From contig NZ_JABFVK010000020.1 of the NCBI RefSeq assembly GCF_013362815.1, forward strand, positions 1 through 64,000: DNA of 64,000 bases. Direction: 5' to 3'. A program made the position numbers and the translations under genes. The stretch is from Hamadaea sp. (lineage in GTDB: Bacteria; Actinomycetota; Actinomycetes; Mycobacteriales; Micromonosporaceae). Numbering within the stretch: the first letter of the stretch is position 1; each line of letters begins with the position of its first letter. Of this stretch, positions 7,383-14,988 are shown piece after piece. The notes beneath the pieces are model-generated. The model saw only the letters and a list, made by a program, of their open reading frames with translations, searched no databases and had not been told where the DNA came from.

Positions 7383-8780
7383 TCAGATGTACTGGTCGAG
7401 GATCGGGCGCAGTCGTTGCGCGATCTTCACGTGCCCGGCCTCGGTCGGGTGGACGTTGTCGCTCGTGTCGGTCGCCGGGTCGATCCAGCCCGTGGTGTCG
7501 ACGAAGTGGACTTTTCCGTCCCCGGCTGCGTTACGAGCGGCGACGGCGTTGCGGGTCTCGGTGACGTAGCGGGCTCGGAACACGCCCGTCGCGAAGATCT
7601 CCGCGTTCGGGTACGCCTGACGCACCCGTTCCAGCATCACGACGTAGCCCTGCTGGAACTGCGTACTCGTGACGCTGTGGCCGACGTCGTTGGTGCCGAG
7701 ATTGATGACGACCGCGGTCGCCTGGTAGGTGGCGAAGTTCCAGTCGTCGTAGGACACCCACGCCGACGAGCGGCGGAACCAGTCCATCATGCCGAAGCAG
7801 TCTTGGCTGACCAGGCACGCGCCACCTTGGGCGACCTGACTGTGCCCCGCGCCGAGCCCCTCGGCTGTCAGCCACGGGTACGCCGTGAACGGCCGGTCGG
7901 CGTTGGGCTGGCCGACGGTGATGGAGTCGCCGATGAACTCCACGAAGTTCACCGGCCGCCCGATCGCCGCCGTCTGCGCTCCACTGGCGAGGATGAGCCC
8001 GCCGAACACCGGATCACCGGTGTAGGAACCGGCCTTCTCGCGGTATCCGATCCGGATCGTGTGCGAGCTGCCGGACAGCCCTATGGCGAGGGAGACGTTG
8101 CCCGATACTCCGCGCCGCCATTGCAGGGGTGCCTGGTCGATGGAGTAGTACAGATCGATCATGTTGCGTTGGCGTACGCCGATGCTGCTGCCGGTGAACC
8201 GGGCGTCCAGATAACCACCGGCCCACCCCATCGAGAAGTACGCCGGATCCGACCGGTTCCACCGCCCGTAGTACTGGATGTTCGTGTCGGTCGGCGAGCC
8301 GTTGCCGCCTACCGGAGTGGAAGTGTCGACCTCGATGTAGTCGACGTTCGGCAGTCCGGCGCTGGTGGTCGGGCTCAACGTCACGGTGTTGCTGCCCTTG
8401 GCGACCGAAATCGTGGTGGTCTTGGTTGTCCAGCCCGTCCACGTGCTGGTGCCTTCAAACGACAACGTGGTGACCCGGACTCCGTCGACGAGAAGGTCGG
8501 CCGGTCGTGCAGTCGTCGTGCCGTTGGCGAAGCGTACGCCGATCGTCGCTGTGCCCGCTGTCGCGGCTGTCACCGTGAACTGCGCCGTCGCACCGACGGC
8601 GTTGGTTCCGTTGCAGAACCCGGAACCGGAGAAGCCGGACCAGTTCGAGTCGATGGTGCCCGTGCAGACCGCCGCCTCCGCCTCGTACCGAGTAGGGGCC
8701 GCGACGGCGGCGTTGCCCGCCACCGCCAGGACGGTCGTGGCGAGCAGAGTGCAGGCGAGAAGAGAAGTTCGGAGCCTCAT
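7383..8780 (-). CDS. Secreted CE2-like acetylesterase (SGNH) with CBM35
   Basis: 465 residues; signal peptide 1-27. The CBM35 at about 29-150 is nearly identical to that of the downstream gene. A beta-sandwich follows (about 160-270, IQYYGRWNRSDPAYFSMGW ... IDQAPLQWRR), as in CE2 esterases, and then an SGNH domain: FIGDSITVG with Ser286, GTNDVG, and DNVHPTEAGH near the end. CE2 enzymes remove acetyl groups from plant polysaccharides, and the jelly-roll plus SGNH order supports this family. It starts 71 nt after the PL11 stop and ends 17 nt before the CE12-like gene, so the three form one operon. The natural substrate, pectin or hemicellulose acetyl groups, is inferred from context. Confidence 0.87.
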   Translation of the reverse strand: MRLRTSLLACTLLATTVLAVAGNAAVAAPTRYEAEAAVCTGTIDSNWSGFSGSGFCNGTNAVGATAQFTVTAATAGTATIGVRFANGTTTARPADLLVDGVRVTTLSFEGTSTWTGWTTKTTTISVAKGSNTVTLSPTTSAGLPNVDYIEVDTSTPVGGNGSPTDTNIQYYGRWNRSDPAYFSMGWAGGYLDARFTGSSIGVRQRNMIDLYYSIDQAPLQWRRGVSGNVSLAIGLSGSSHTIRIGYREKAGSYTGDPVFGGLILASGAQTAAIGRPVNFVEFIGDSITVGQPNADRPFTAYPWLTAEGLGAGHSQVAQGGACLVSQDCFGMMDWFRRSSAWVSYDDWNFATYQATAVVINLGTNDVGHSVTSTQFQQGYVVMLERVRQAYPNAEIFATGVFRARYVTETRNAVAARNAAGDGKVHFVDTTGWIDPATDTSDNVHPTEAGHVKIAQRLRPILDQYI

Positions 8781-8851
8781 GGTTCCTCCCTGGACCGTCG
8801 CCGTCGCGGGTACGCCGGTTCGCCCCGACCGGCGTACCCGCGACGGTGATC

Positions 8852-11116
8852 TCAGCGGACGTAGATGGTCGGCTGCGGTGGGGTGCTCATGCCGTCGCCG
8901 ATGAAGTAGGACGGGTGCGGCGGCTGGTTGTAGGCGGTGTTCTGCCAGGCCAGGGCCACTCGGTACTGCGGATCGTGCAGCAGTGTGTACAACCGGCGAT
9001 CGGTCGGCGTCGGAGTCGAGTAGATCCGCAACGCCGAGCTGTCACTCGTACGCCACACGACTTCCTCGCGCCAGTCCCCGAACAGGTCGCCGGAGATCGC
9101 CGGGGTCGACTTCGTGCCGTTGTTCGACGCCACGTTGCTGCCGGTCAGCAGCCGGGTGTCGGACGAGGTGCCGTACTTGTCGATGTGCGTACTGTCGAGC
9201 AGTTCGCGTACCGGGTCGCCGTCCCACCAGACGAGGAAGTTGATCGACCCGGGTTTGCGGCCGATGTTGGCTCCGGTCGCACCGTTTCGCAGGCCGTCGA
9301 CCGCCGCCGACCACGCCTCCGCGCCCGGCGAACCCGCCCACACGTCGTCGGCGACCGCACGGCCGTTGTCACAGCCACACGTCGGGTTCGACCAGATGAT
9401 CTGGCCGGTCCGCGCGTCGGCCATCCACGCCGCCACCTCGCTGGTGGTCTCGCTGGGCTTGAAGACCTCCAGGCCCGGCCGTGACGGGATCAGGTCGCCC
9501 ACGTGGTACGCGTCCCCGTGGTGCGTGCCGTTGGTCCACAACCCCGTGCCGTTGTCGTCGACCGCCATCGACCCGTAAAGGACCTCGTCGCGGCCGTCGC
9601 CGTCGACGTCGGCGATGGACAGCTGGTGGTTGCCCCGGCCGGTCCACGTCGACCCGGACACGTTGCTGTCGAACGTCCATCGGCTCGTCAGCGCCCCGTT
9701 GCGGAAGTCCCACGCCGCGATCACCGTACGCGTGTAGTAACCGCGCGCCATGATCAGACTCGGGCGCTGGCCGTCGAGGTACGCGATCCCGGCCAGGAAC
9801 CGGTCGACCCGGTTTCCGTAGGAGTCACCCCAGCTCGACACCGTTCCCCGGGGCACGATGTAGTTCGCCGTGGCGAGGATCGATCCGTTGGTCCCGTTGA
9901 ACACCGTCAGATACTCCGGGCCCGACAGGACGTAGCCGGAGCTGTTGCGGTAGTCGGCCGACGAGCTGCCGATCACCTGACCCGTCCCGGAGACCGTGCC
10001 GTCGGCGGTCTTCATCGCCACCTCGGCCCGGCCGTCGCCGTCCAGGTCGTACACCTGGAACTGCGTGTAGTGCGCCCCGGCCCGGATGTTGCGCCCGAGG
10101 TCGATCCGCCACAGACGCGTACCGTCGAGCTTGTAGGCGTCCACATAGACGTTGCCGGTGTAGCCGGACTGCGAATTGTCCTTGGCGTTGGACGGATCCC
10201 ACTTCACCACGAACTCGAGAACTCCGTCGCCGTCCAAGTCCCCGACGCTCACATCGTTGGCCGAATACGTGTACGCCACCCCGTCCGGCGTGGTGCCGCC
10301 GGCCGGGATCTGGAGGCGTACGTCGCGATAGCCGTTGGCGAAGGCGAGTGACGCGGCCGACGCCGCCTGCTCAGCCCCGTTGACCACCGCGCGAACGGTG
10401 TAAGAGGCGTCGGCCGCCGCTCCGGCGTCGAGGTAGTTCGTCAGCGCGCCGGAATAGATGCGGGTGCCGCCTCGATAGAGGTTGAAGGTGACCGAGGACG
10501 ACTCGGTGCCGAGCAACCGCCAGCTCACCAGGTTTCCACTGCCGGAGCGGACGCTGATGAGGCCGCGGTCGAGGTCTTCCATCTGCCGGCCCGAGGTTCC
10601 GCCACCGCCGCCGGTGTCCGCGTCGAGGTAATCGATGTTGGCCAGACCGGCCGCCGTGGTCGGACTCAGCCGGATCGTGTTGCTGCCCGCGGCCAGAGAA
10701 ACGGACACCGTCTTGGTCGCCCAGGTGCTCCAGGCTCCGGTGGGATCGAACGCCGACGCCGACTGCGCGACCGAGCCGTTGACCACGATGTCGGCCGGCC
10801 GTCCCGTGGTGGTTCCATTCGCATACCCGATGGTGATCGTGAAGGTGCCGGAAGCGGCCGCGGTGAGGGTGAATTGCGCGGCCGCGCCCACGGCGTTCGT
10901 GCCGTTGCAGAAGCCGCCGCCGGAGTAACCGGCCCAGTTGTTGTCGATGGTGCCGTCGCACGTGGCGGGCGAGTTCTCCGCCTCGTAGCGAGTCACGGCG
11001 GCCGCTGCCGGCCCACCGGCGGTGAGCAGGGCGCCGACGGTCACGGCCGAAGCCGAGAGCGCGACGAAACGATGTCTTGATAAGTAGCGTGCAGCCGACG
11101 ATGAGGGTGATTTCAT
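8852..11116 (-). CDS. Secreted rhamnogalacturonan lyase (PL11) with CBM35
   Basis: 754 residues from ATG 11116, chosen because CAGGAG precedes it and a signal peptide follows (basic start, LSASAVTVGALLTAGGPAAAA). An upstream in-frame ATG at 11239 would start inside the operator and is rejected. The CBM35 is at about 42-165 (YEAENSPATCDGTID). The PL11 beta-propeller spans about 175-754, with repeated blade motifs such as DLDGDGVLEFVVKW, DLDGDGRAEVAMKT and DVDGDGRDEVLYG that bind calcium. It cleaves the rhamnosyl-galacturonate bond of RG-I by beta-elimination. As first gene of the operon with two acetylesterases, it defines a pectin-hairy-region utilisation unit. The promoter overlaps a LacI-type operator. 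Confidence 0.93.
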   Translation of the reverse strand: MKSPSSSAARYLSRHRFVALSASAVTVGALLTAGGPAAAAVTRYEAENSPATCDGTIDNNWAGYSGGGFCNGTNAVGAAAQFTLTAAASGTFTITIGYANGTTTGRPADIVVNGSVAQSASAFDPTGAWSTWATKTVSVSLAAGSNTIRLSPTTAAGLANIDYLDADTGGGGGTSGRQMEDLDRGLISVRSGSGNLVSWRLLGTESSSVTFNLYRGGTRIYSGALTNYLDAGAAADASYTVRAVVNGAEQAASAASLAFANGYRDVRLQIPAGGTTPDGVAYTYSANDVSVGDLDGDGVLEFVVKWDPSNAKDNSQSGYTGNVYVDAYKLDGTRLWRIDLGRNIRAGAHYTQFQVYDLDGDGRAEVAMKTADGTVSGTGQVIGSSSADYRNSSGYVLSGPEYLTVFNGTNGSILATANYIVPRGTVSSWGDSYGNRVDRFLAGIAYLDGQRPSLIMARGYYTRTVIAAWDFRNGALTSRWTFDSNVSGSTWTGRGNHQLSIADVDGDGRDEVLYGSMAVDDNGTGLWTNGTHHGDAYHVGDLIPSRPGLEVFKPSETTSEVAAWMADARTGQIIWSNPTCGCDNGRAVADDVWAGSPGAEAWSAAVDGLRNGATGANIGRKPGSINFLVWWDGDPVRELLDSTHIDKYGTSSDTRLLTGSNVASNNGTKSTPAISGDLFGDWREEVVWRTSDSSALRIYSTPTPTDRRLYTLLHDPQYRVALAWQNTAYNQPPHPSYFIGDGMSTPPQPTIYVR

Positions 11117-11222
11117 CCGTGGACTCCTGCGGGTGACGAGACGGCGACCGGCCAGTGGGCGCTGGTATGGCTCCGGTCCGCCGCATGAGCGGTGCAGCCC
11201 GGGTGGCTGCCTGATGCTCGCG

Positions 11223-11251
11223 AAACTAAAACGTTCCAACTAGCCCGTCAA
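11223..11251 (-). promoter_or_regulatory. Pectin operon promoter overlapping an operator
   Basis: On the minus strand TTGACG (11246-11251) and TAGTTT (11223-11228) are spaced by 17 nt. The spacer contains TTGGAACGTTTT (11228-11239), an imperfect copy of the perfect distal site. A LacI-family repressor bound here would block RNA polymerase directly. Confidence 0.65.
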
Positions 11252-11391
11252 GAGTTGGGGTGGATCGTGGCACACGCTTCTGGCGTCTCCGATGGGGTTC
11301 TCCCAGGTGCTGCGTCCGGGTATCCATCCAACAATCGACAGTCCTTGACATCCTGCCCAGTCGCCGCCCACCGTCCGACCCGACCTTGTCT

Positions 11392-11406
11392 TTCAAAACG
11401 TTTCAA
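11392..11406. promoter_or_regulatory. Distal LacI-family operator
   Basis: TTCAAAACGTTTCAA is a near-perfect palindrome around ACGT, the classic AACGTT-core LacI-family operator. It sits about 155 nt from the promoter-proximal copy, a distance compatible with repression by looping. Confidence 0.65.
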
Positions 11407-11421
11407 TCGGCGGAGGGACGG

Positions 11422-11453
11422 CTTGGGCCGACGCCCCCCGGCGTCGGCCCAAG
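11422..11453 (-). terminator. Perfect 14-bp hairpin after the secreted-protein gene
   Basis: CTTGGGCCGACGCC pairs perfectly with GGCGTCGGCCCAAG around a CCCC loop, 17 nt beyond the stop at 11471. Confidence 0.8.
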
Positions 11454-11470
11454 TGCGAGCTAGCGGAGCG

Positions 11471-12007
11471 TCACGCCCGGAGGTTGTAGAAGCCCGCCAT
11501 GAAGTCCGACTGCGACGAGTTGTCGTAGAGGTTGACGTAGATCTCGGTGCCGTCGATGTACGAGTAGTTGCCGTCCTTGCAGTTCCCGGACGACGTGCCC
11601 AGCAGCGACTCGTAGTACCAGTTGTACGACTTGTACGCGAGCTTGGCGTAGATGGTGTCGCCGTCACCGGCGGTGTCGCAGATCTTGAGGTGCTCCCCGT
11701 TCGGGTGCCACTCCACTCGGAACGCCTTCGAGGTGTTGCAGCAGGGGTTCGGCGTGAACGTGGCGTAGAGGGCGACGCCGCCCGGGTCCTTCTCGTACGA
11801 GACGCCGTCGACGATGCAGTAGTTGCCGCTCGACCGCACGGTGTAGTCGAAACCGTACAGCGAGCTGCAGGTGCCGCTGTTGAAGCTCACCCATCGCCAC
11901 GCGCCGTCGCTGTACGCGTTGGCCGGGGCGGCGGCCGTCAGCGTGGTGGCGATTGCACTCACGAGCGTGAGCAGCGCCATGAGCAGGATTCTTCTGGTCT
12001 TGTGCAT
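11471..12007 (-). CDS. Small secreted protein, paralogue of the 38575 product
   Basis: 178 residues from ATG 12007 (GAAGGGAAG upstream). A Sec signal spans residues 1-33 (basic start, LLMALLTLVSAIATTL, cleavage near ANA). The mature part has six cysteines, including a CC pair, so disulfides are likely. The block VEWHPNGEHLKICDTAGDGDTIY aligns with VEFHPSGEKLWVYDTRNDGD in the product of 38575-39114, so both belong to one secreted family. The family looks like a small beta-rich exoprotein; no enzyme motif is visible and I do not assign a function. The promoter carries three 11-nt direct repeats next to a TACCTT -10 box. Confidence 0.8.
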   Translation of the reverse strand: MHKTRRILLMALLTLVSAIATTLTAAAPANAYSDGAWRWVSFNSGTCSSLYGFDYTVRSSGNYCIVDGVSYEKDPGGVALYATFTPNPCCNTSKAFRVEWHPNGEHLKICDTAGDGDTIYAKLAYKSYNWYYESLLGTSSGNCKDGNYSYIDGTEIYVNLYDNSSQSDFMAGFYNLRA

Positions 12008-12053
12008 GACTTCCCTTCGGTTCTGCGGGCCGGTTAGGGCCAGCACCCACCGA

Positions 12054-12097
12054 AAGGTAGGCGGTCGATCTTGCACCGCCCTTGAAGGAATCTTGAA
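12054..12097 (-). promoter_or_regulatory. Promoter with three 11-nt direct repeats
   Basis: On the plus strand TCGATCTTGCA, CCGCCCTTGAA and GGAATCTTGAA follow one another without gaps (12065-12097). Read on the minus strand they precede a TACCTT -10 box (12054-12059) by 5 nt and replace the -35 element. Helical-turn direct repeats of this kind are bound by OmpR/PhoP-type regulators or SARP activators (family knowledge); which of these acts here is unknown. Confidence 0.5.
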
Positions 12098-12116
12098 TCC
12101 GCAGGTGCCGGGGCTG

Positions 12117-12584
12117 CTACCGGCGCAGGCGCAGCCGGGCGGCGACGGCCATGACCGCGCCCAGGACGAAGACGATGGCGGGCAGGTGGTCCAGGGCGAG
12201 GAGGCGGCCGGCGAAGCCGGTCGCGACGAGCAGTTCACGCCCATGACAACTGACCGTCCCGGGTCCTTCGACGTCGATCAGCACGCCCCGATAACGGGTG
12301 TCGTAGGTGGACGCGCCGGACGGGGGTGGCAGCTCGACGGCCGAACTCTGCCCGTCGGCGAGCGAGATCTGGCAGGACGATCCCTCGTGCCCCAGTCCGG
12401 TCTCCGCGGCGAAGACCGTGCCCGCGCTGGAGAGGCGTACCGTCTTCTCCTCGGAGCCGGACGACGCGATGTTCACGAACGTCATCGCCGCCACGCCGAG
12501 TCCACACAGAATCACTCCGAGCACGAAGGCGATCACCCATGGGCGGCGGCCGGCTGTCGGGGCCGGCCCCGGCTGGCCGGTCAT
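12117..12584 (-). CDS. Bitopic membrane protein of the EspC/WXG-like operon
   Basis: 155 residues. A Pro-rich cytosolic start leads into a first membrane segment (about 17-40, VIAFVLGVILCGLGVAAMTF). An extracytoplasmic domain of about 85 residues follows with two cysteines (SSCQISL and TVSCHGRE), probably disulfide-bonded, and a second membrane segment (about 128-148). The start overlaps the stop of the preceding gene by 4 nt, so translation is coupled. It is third in the operon with the type VII-like cargo, which suggests a role at the membrane in handling or anchoring that protein (inference). No named domain is recognised. Confidence 0.7.
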   Translation of the reverse strand: MTGQPGPAPTAGRRPWVIAFVLGVILCGLGVAAMTFVNIASSGSEEKTVRLSSAGTVFAAETGLGHEGSSCQISLADGQSSAVELPPPSGASTYDTRYRGVLIDVEGPGTVSCHGRELLVATGFAGRLLALDHLPAIVFVLGAVMAVAARLRLRR

Positions 12585-13006
12585 CGCTCGTCCCGCCGTT
12601 CCCGGTCGCCGCGCTCGCCGGCGCCCTCGTCGTCCGAGGAGGCGGACGGTTCCAGGTAACGGCGATACTTCTCGTCTGCTGCGTACGGGTCGTCTTCGCG
12701 CTCACGTTCGTAGTCAGCGACGACCGAGTCGAGCTCTTCGTTGAACCGGCGTACGTCGAACGACTCCAGATTGCGCAGCCCCCGTTCGAGCACCTGCCGA
12801 TACTCGGGGACGGCCCACATGTCGCGTACGCGCATCGCCCCGTCCCGCAGCTGACGGCCGATCTCCCGCGTCACGGGGTCGGAGCTGGCCGCCATCCGCT
12901 CGTAGACGAGCTTGCGGCGGGAGTGGTCGTCGGCGAGCTGGGCGGCGAACGGCAGCCGGCTCACTTTCGCCATGAGCATCTCTGCGGTAGGCGTCGGCTC
13001 GGACAA
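12581..13006 (-). CDS. Charged cytosolic protein of the EspC/WXG-like operon
   Basis: 141 residues, no signal or membrane segment. Helical and highly charged; residues 110-141 are almost entirely Asp/Glu/Arg/Ser (low-complexity tail). It sits between the WXG/EspC-like gene (25-nt gap) and the membrane-protein gene (4-nt overlap). Position and charge would suit a chaperone or adaptor for the cargo, but no conserved family could be recognised, so function is unassigned. Confidence 0.65.
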   Translation of the reverse strand: MSEPTPTAEMLMAKVSRLPFAAQLADDHSRRKLVYERMAASSDPVTREIGRQLRDGAMRVRDMWAVPEYRQVLERGLRNLESFDVRRFNEELDSVVADYEREREDDPYAADEKYRRYLEPSASSDDEGAGERGDRERRDER

Positions 13007-13031
13007 CGGAACTCTCCTTAGCGGCTGACGG

Positions 13032-14291
13032 TCAGTACGCGTACGGGGGCGTCGGGGACGGCTGAGGCGTCGCGGTCGGCGACGGCTGGGTGTTCGAAGG
13101 CGTGTTGGAAGGAGTCGGCGTCGGGGACGGCCCCGGCGAGGGAGTCGGGTGCTCCGGCTCCGGCGGCGGCGTCGGCGCCGGGTTGTTCGGCAGCTGGACC
13201 GACAACCAGGGCAATTCTGGCATCGCCCCGCCGTTGGGCGTGCCCATGCCGTTGGCGGCGGACTCGAAGAGCTCGATGAGCGCCTGGGCCTTCCGGGGGA
13301 TCTCGAAGATCTCCTTGAGGGTCTTGAGCAGCTTGTAGCACTCGTAGAGCGCGACGCTGCCGAAGATCACCCCGCCGATGATCGTCTCGCTCGTGGCGGC
13401 GGCGGCCGCGCCGTCGGCGGCGACCAGGATGGCCTCGTCCATGGCGTCGGCGACCAGGTCCGCCACGACCGCGCCGAGCTTCTCCATCGCCTCGGCCGAC
13501 TTCTCGTACTCCTCACCGAGCTTGCGCAGCGGCTCGGCGGCCTCGGTCATCGCCTCATTGATCTTGAAGATGTGGTTCTCGCAGCCCTCGGCGGCGTTGC
13601 CCTCCCAGCAGTTCTGGATCGAGCGAGCCGCCCAGTGCAGGTTGGAGGCCATGTCCTCGCAGGCGTCGGCGACGTTGTCGAAGACGTCCTTGCACCCGCG
13701 GAAGGCGACCCAGTCGCCCGCGAAGACCTTCATCATCGCGTCGAAGAGGTCGTAGGGCTTGTCCAGCAGACCGAACTTCACCAGGACTTCCGACGCCTCG
13801 AAGATGATGTCGCGAGCGAGCATCGTCGGGCTGCCAAGGTCCAACATGGACGGTTGGTATTGGAACTCGGCGGAATGGTCTTCGATTTCCTTGTAGCGAG
13901 ACTGCGGCTCGGTCTTGTCGGCGAAGTCGGCCACGCGGTTGTACGCGTAATACTGATAACCCTCATAGGGCGTCTCGACCTCGGCCGACGGATAGGTCGA
14001 ATCCAGCTTCGCCGCCGACGCCTCGTCCGTCTGCCGGTAGTACACAAGAGCGTTGGTGACCGCGGTACTGGTCCCCTTCGCGCATTCGCGGTCGACCTTG
14101 CTCAGCCAGTCGGTGACCGTCGAGACGCTCTTGTCGTGCGTACCTTCGAGCAGGTTCAGCAGACCCTGACCGGACCACCCGATAGCGGTCTTCTCCTTGA
14201 CGTAGTCCTTGCCCTTGGACGCGTCCTCGCCGAACCTGTCCAGCATCTGCGGCAACTTCGCCAACGATGCCGGCTCGACCGTGAATGACAT
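13032..14291 (-). CDS. WXG100/EspC-like type VII secretion cargo with Pro-rich tail
   Basis: 419 residues, GGGGAGGG before ATG 14291. Residues 1-105 are an EspC-like helical pair: MSFTVEPASLAKLPQMLDRF, then a turn with GWSGQGLLNLLEG. Residues about 185-260 form a second WXG100-like helical hairpin (WAARSIQNCWEGNAAEGCENH), whose turn is WEG. A hydrophobic Ala/Gly stretch lies near 285-315, and residues 355-419 are a Pro/Thr/Ser tail. Two WXG-type modules without a Sec signal indicate export by, or docking to, an ESX/type VII machine; no machine gene is in the window. It heads a three-gene operon. A toxin is not evident, so a structural or partner role is more likely. Confidence 0.75.
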   Translation of the reverse strand: MSFTVEPASLAKLPQMLDRFGEDASKGKDYVKEKTAIGWSGQGLLNLLEGTHDKSVSTVTDWLSKVDRECAKGTSTAVTNALVYYRQTDEASAAKLDSTYPSAEVETPYEGYQYYAYNRVADFADKTEPQSRYKEIEDHSAEFQYQPSMLDLGSPTMLARDIIFEASEVLVKFGLLDKPYDLFDAMMKVFAGDWVAFRGCKDVFDNVADACEDMASNLHWAARSIQNCWEGNAAEGCENHIFKINEAMTEAAEPLRKLGEEYEKSAEAMEKLGAVVADLVADAMDEAILVAADGAAAAATSETIIGGVIFGSVALYECYKLLKTLKEIFEIPRKAQALIELFESAANGMGTPNGGAMPELPWLSVQLPNNPAPTPPPEPEHPTPSPGPSPTPTPSNTPSNTQPSPTATPQPSPTPPYAY

Positions 14292-14689
14292 GTGCCAAAC
14301 CCTCCCCAGTGCGCATGGCCGAGCACACTGTAGGTGCTGAGTCGGGGTTGCACAGGCACGTCGAGCGAACCGCTGTCGCGGCCACCCGGACTAGTTGATC
14401 ATGGACACAGACCGACCGTACTTGATCGATGAAAGGACTGAACTGGAGATCCATCCGAAATACCACTCAGCCTCGGGCACGCATTTCCTTGCCGAATCCG
14501 GTGCCGGTGGGCTCGCACATGACAAAGTCGTCATCCATTCGCCGCCGGAATCGCAGCGCAAGCGCCGAACCGCCACACCGCCGGGGCGGCAGCGTATATC
14601 GTCACCTTATGGCCGGTTTGCACGCCGGAACCGGCCCGGCAGGCAGCTCGACGTCAAGATCAGCGCCGCAGCGGAGGGGACGAGAAGAG
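14292..14689. other. 398-nt divergent intergenic region
   Basis: It holds the minus-strand promoter above and a leader for the XRE gene. GTATATC near 14594 could be part of the plus-strand promoter. Open frames through it (14395 and 14429 onward) read as Arg/Ser/Pro-rich, non-coding-like protein and are not called. Confidence 0.5.
14327..14354 (-). promoter_or_regulatory. Candidate promoter of the EspC/WXG-like operon
   Basis: On the minus strand TGTGCA (14349-14354) and TACAGT (14327-14332) are spaced by 16 nt, 36 nt before the start codon of the 419-residue gene. Confidence 0.45.
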
Positions 14690-14953
14690 ATGCCGTACGG
14701 CGAAGAACCGACCGGCCAGGCGAACCGCGGTCAGCTGGCCGCCAAGCTCCGGCAACAGCGGGAAAACGCCCAGCTCTCCATCGAGGAACTCGCGAGCCGG
14801 ATCGGCATCACGCCCGCCGACGTGGAGGCGATCGAGGGCGGCACCCAGCCGACCGCTCGCCAGCTCGTCTACGGCTGGCTGAACGCCTGCGGGATGCTGG
14901 GCCCGGAACGCCGGGCCATCATGGACCTCGCCGGTAAACCCGCCGCCCGCTGA
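14690..14953 (+). CDS. XRE-family helix-turn-helix protein
   Basis: 87 residues from ATG 14690, with GGAGGGG about 10 nt upstream. An XRE/Cro-type HTH covers residues 15-70: QLAAKLRQQRENAQLSIEEL, then ASRIGITPADVEAIEGGTQP, then LVYGWLNACGM. There is no effector domain, so it is a compact DNA-binding protein. It converges with the 842-residue membrane-protein gene (35 nt between stops), and no phage or toxin gene is nearby. Its targets are unknown; the divergent EspC/WXG-like operon is the nearest candidate. Confidence 0.8.
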   Translation: MPYGEEPTGQANRGQLAAKLRQQRENAQLSIEELASRIGITPADVEAIEGGTQPTARQLVYGWLNACGMLGPERRAIMDLAGKPAAR

Positions 14954-14988
14954 CCTCCCAGACGGCCGACGCTCGATCAACGCACAGG

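Larger units (their letters stand above)
11117..11470. promoter_or_regulatory. Intergenic control region of the pectin operon
   Basis: This 354-nt gap holds, right to left on the minus strand, the terminator of the neighbouring secreted-protein gene (11422-11453), a distal LacI-type operator (11392-11406), the pectin-operon promoter with an overlapping operator (11223-11251), and a leader of about 100 nt ending in a CAGGAG ribosome binding site. No gene is seen in it. Confidence 0.7.

Noticed and set aside
11117-11239. Upstream ATG at 11239 for the PL11 gene
   Set aside because: It starts inside the -10/operator region and would put 41 residues before the signal peptide; ATG 11116 has a good ribosome binding site.
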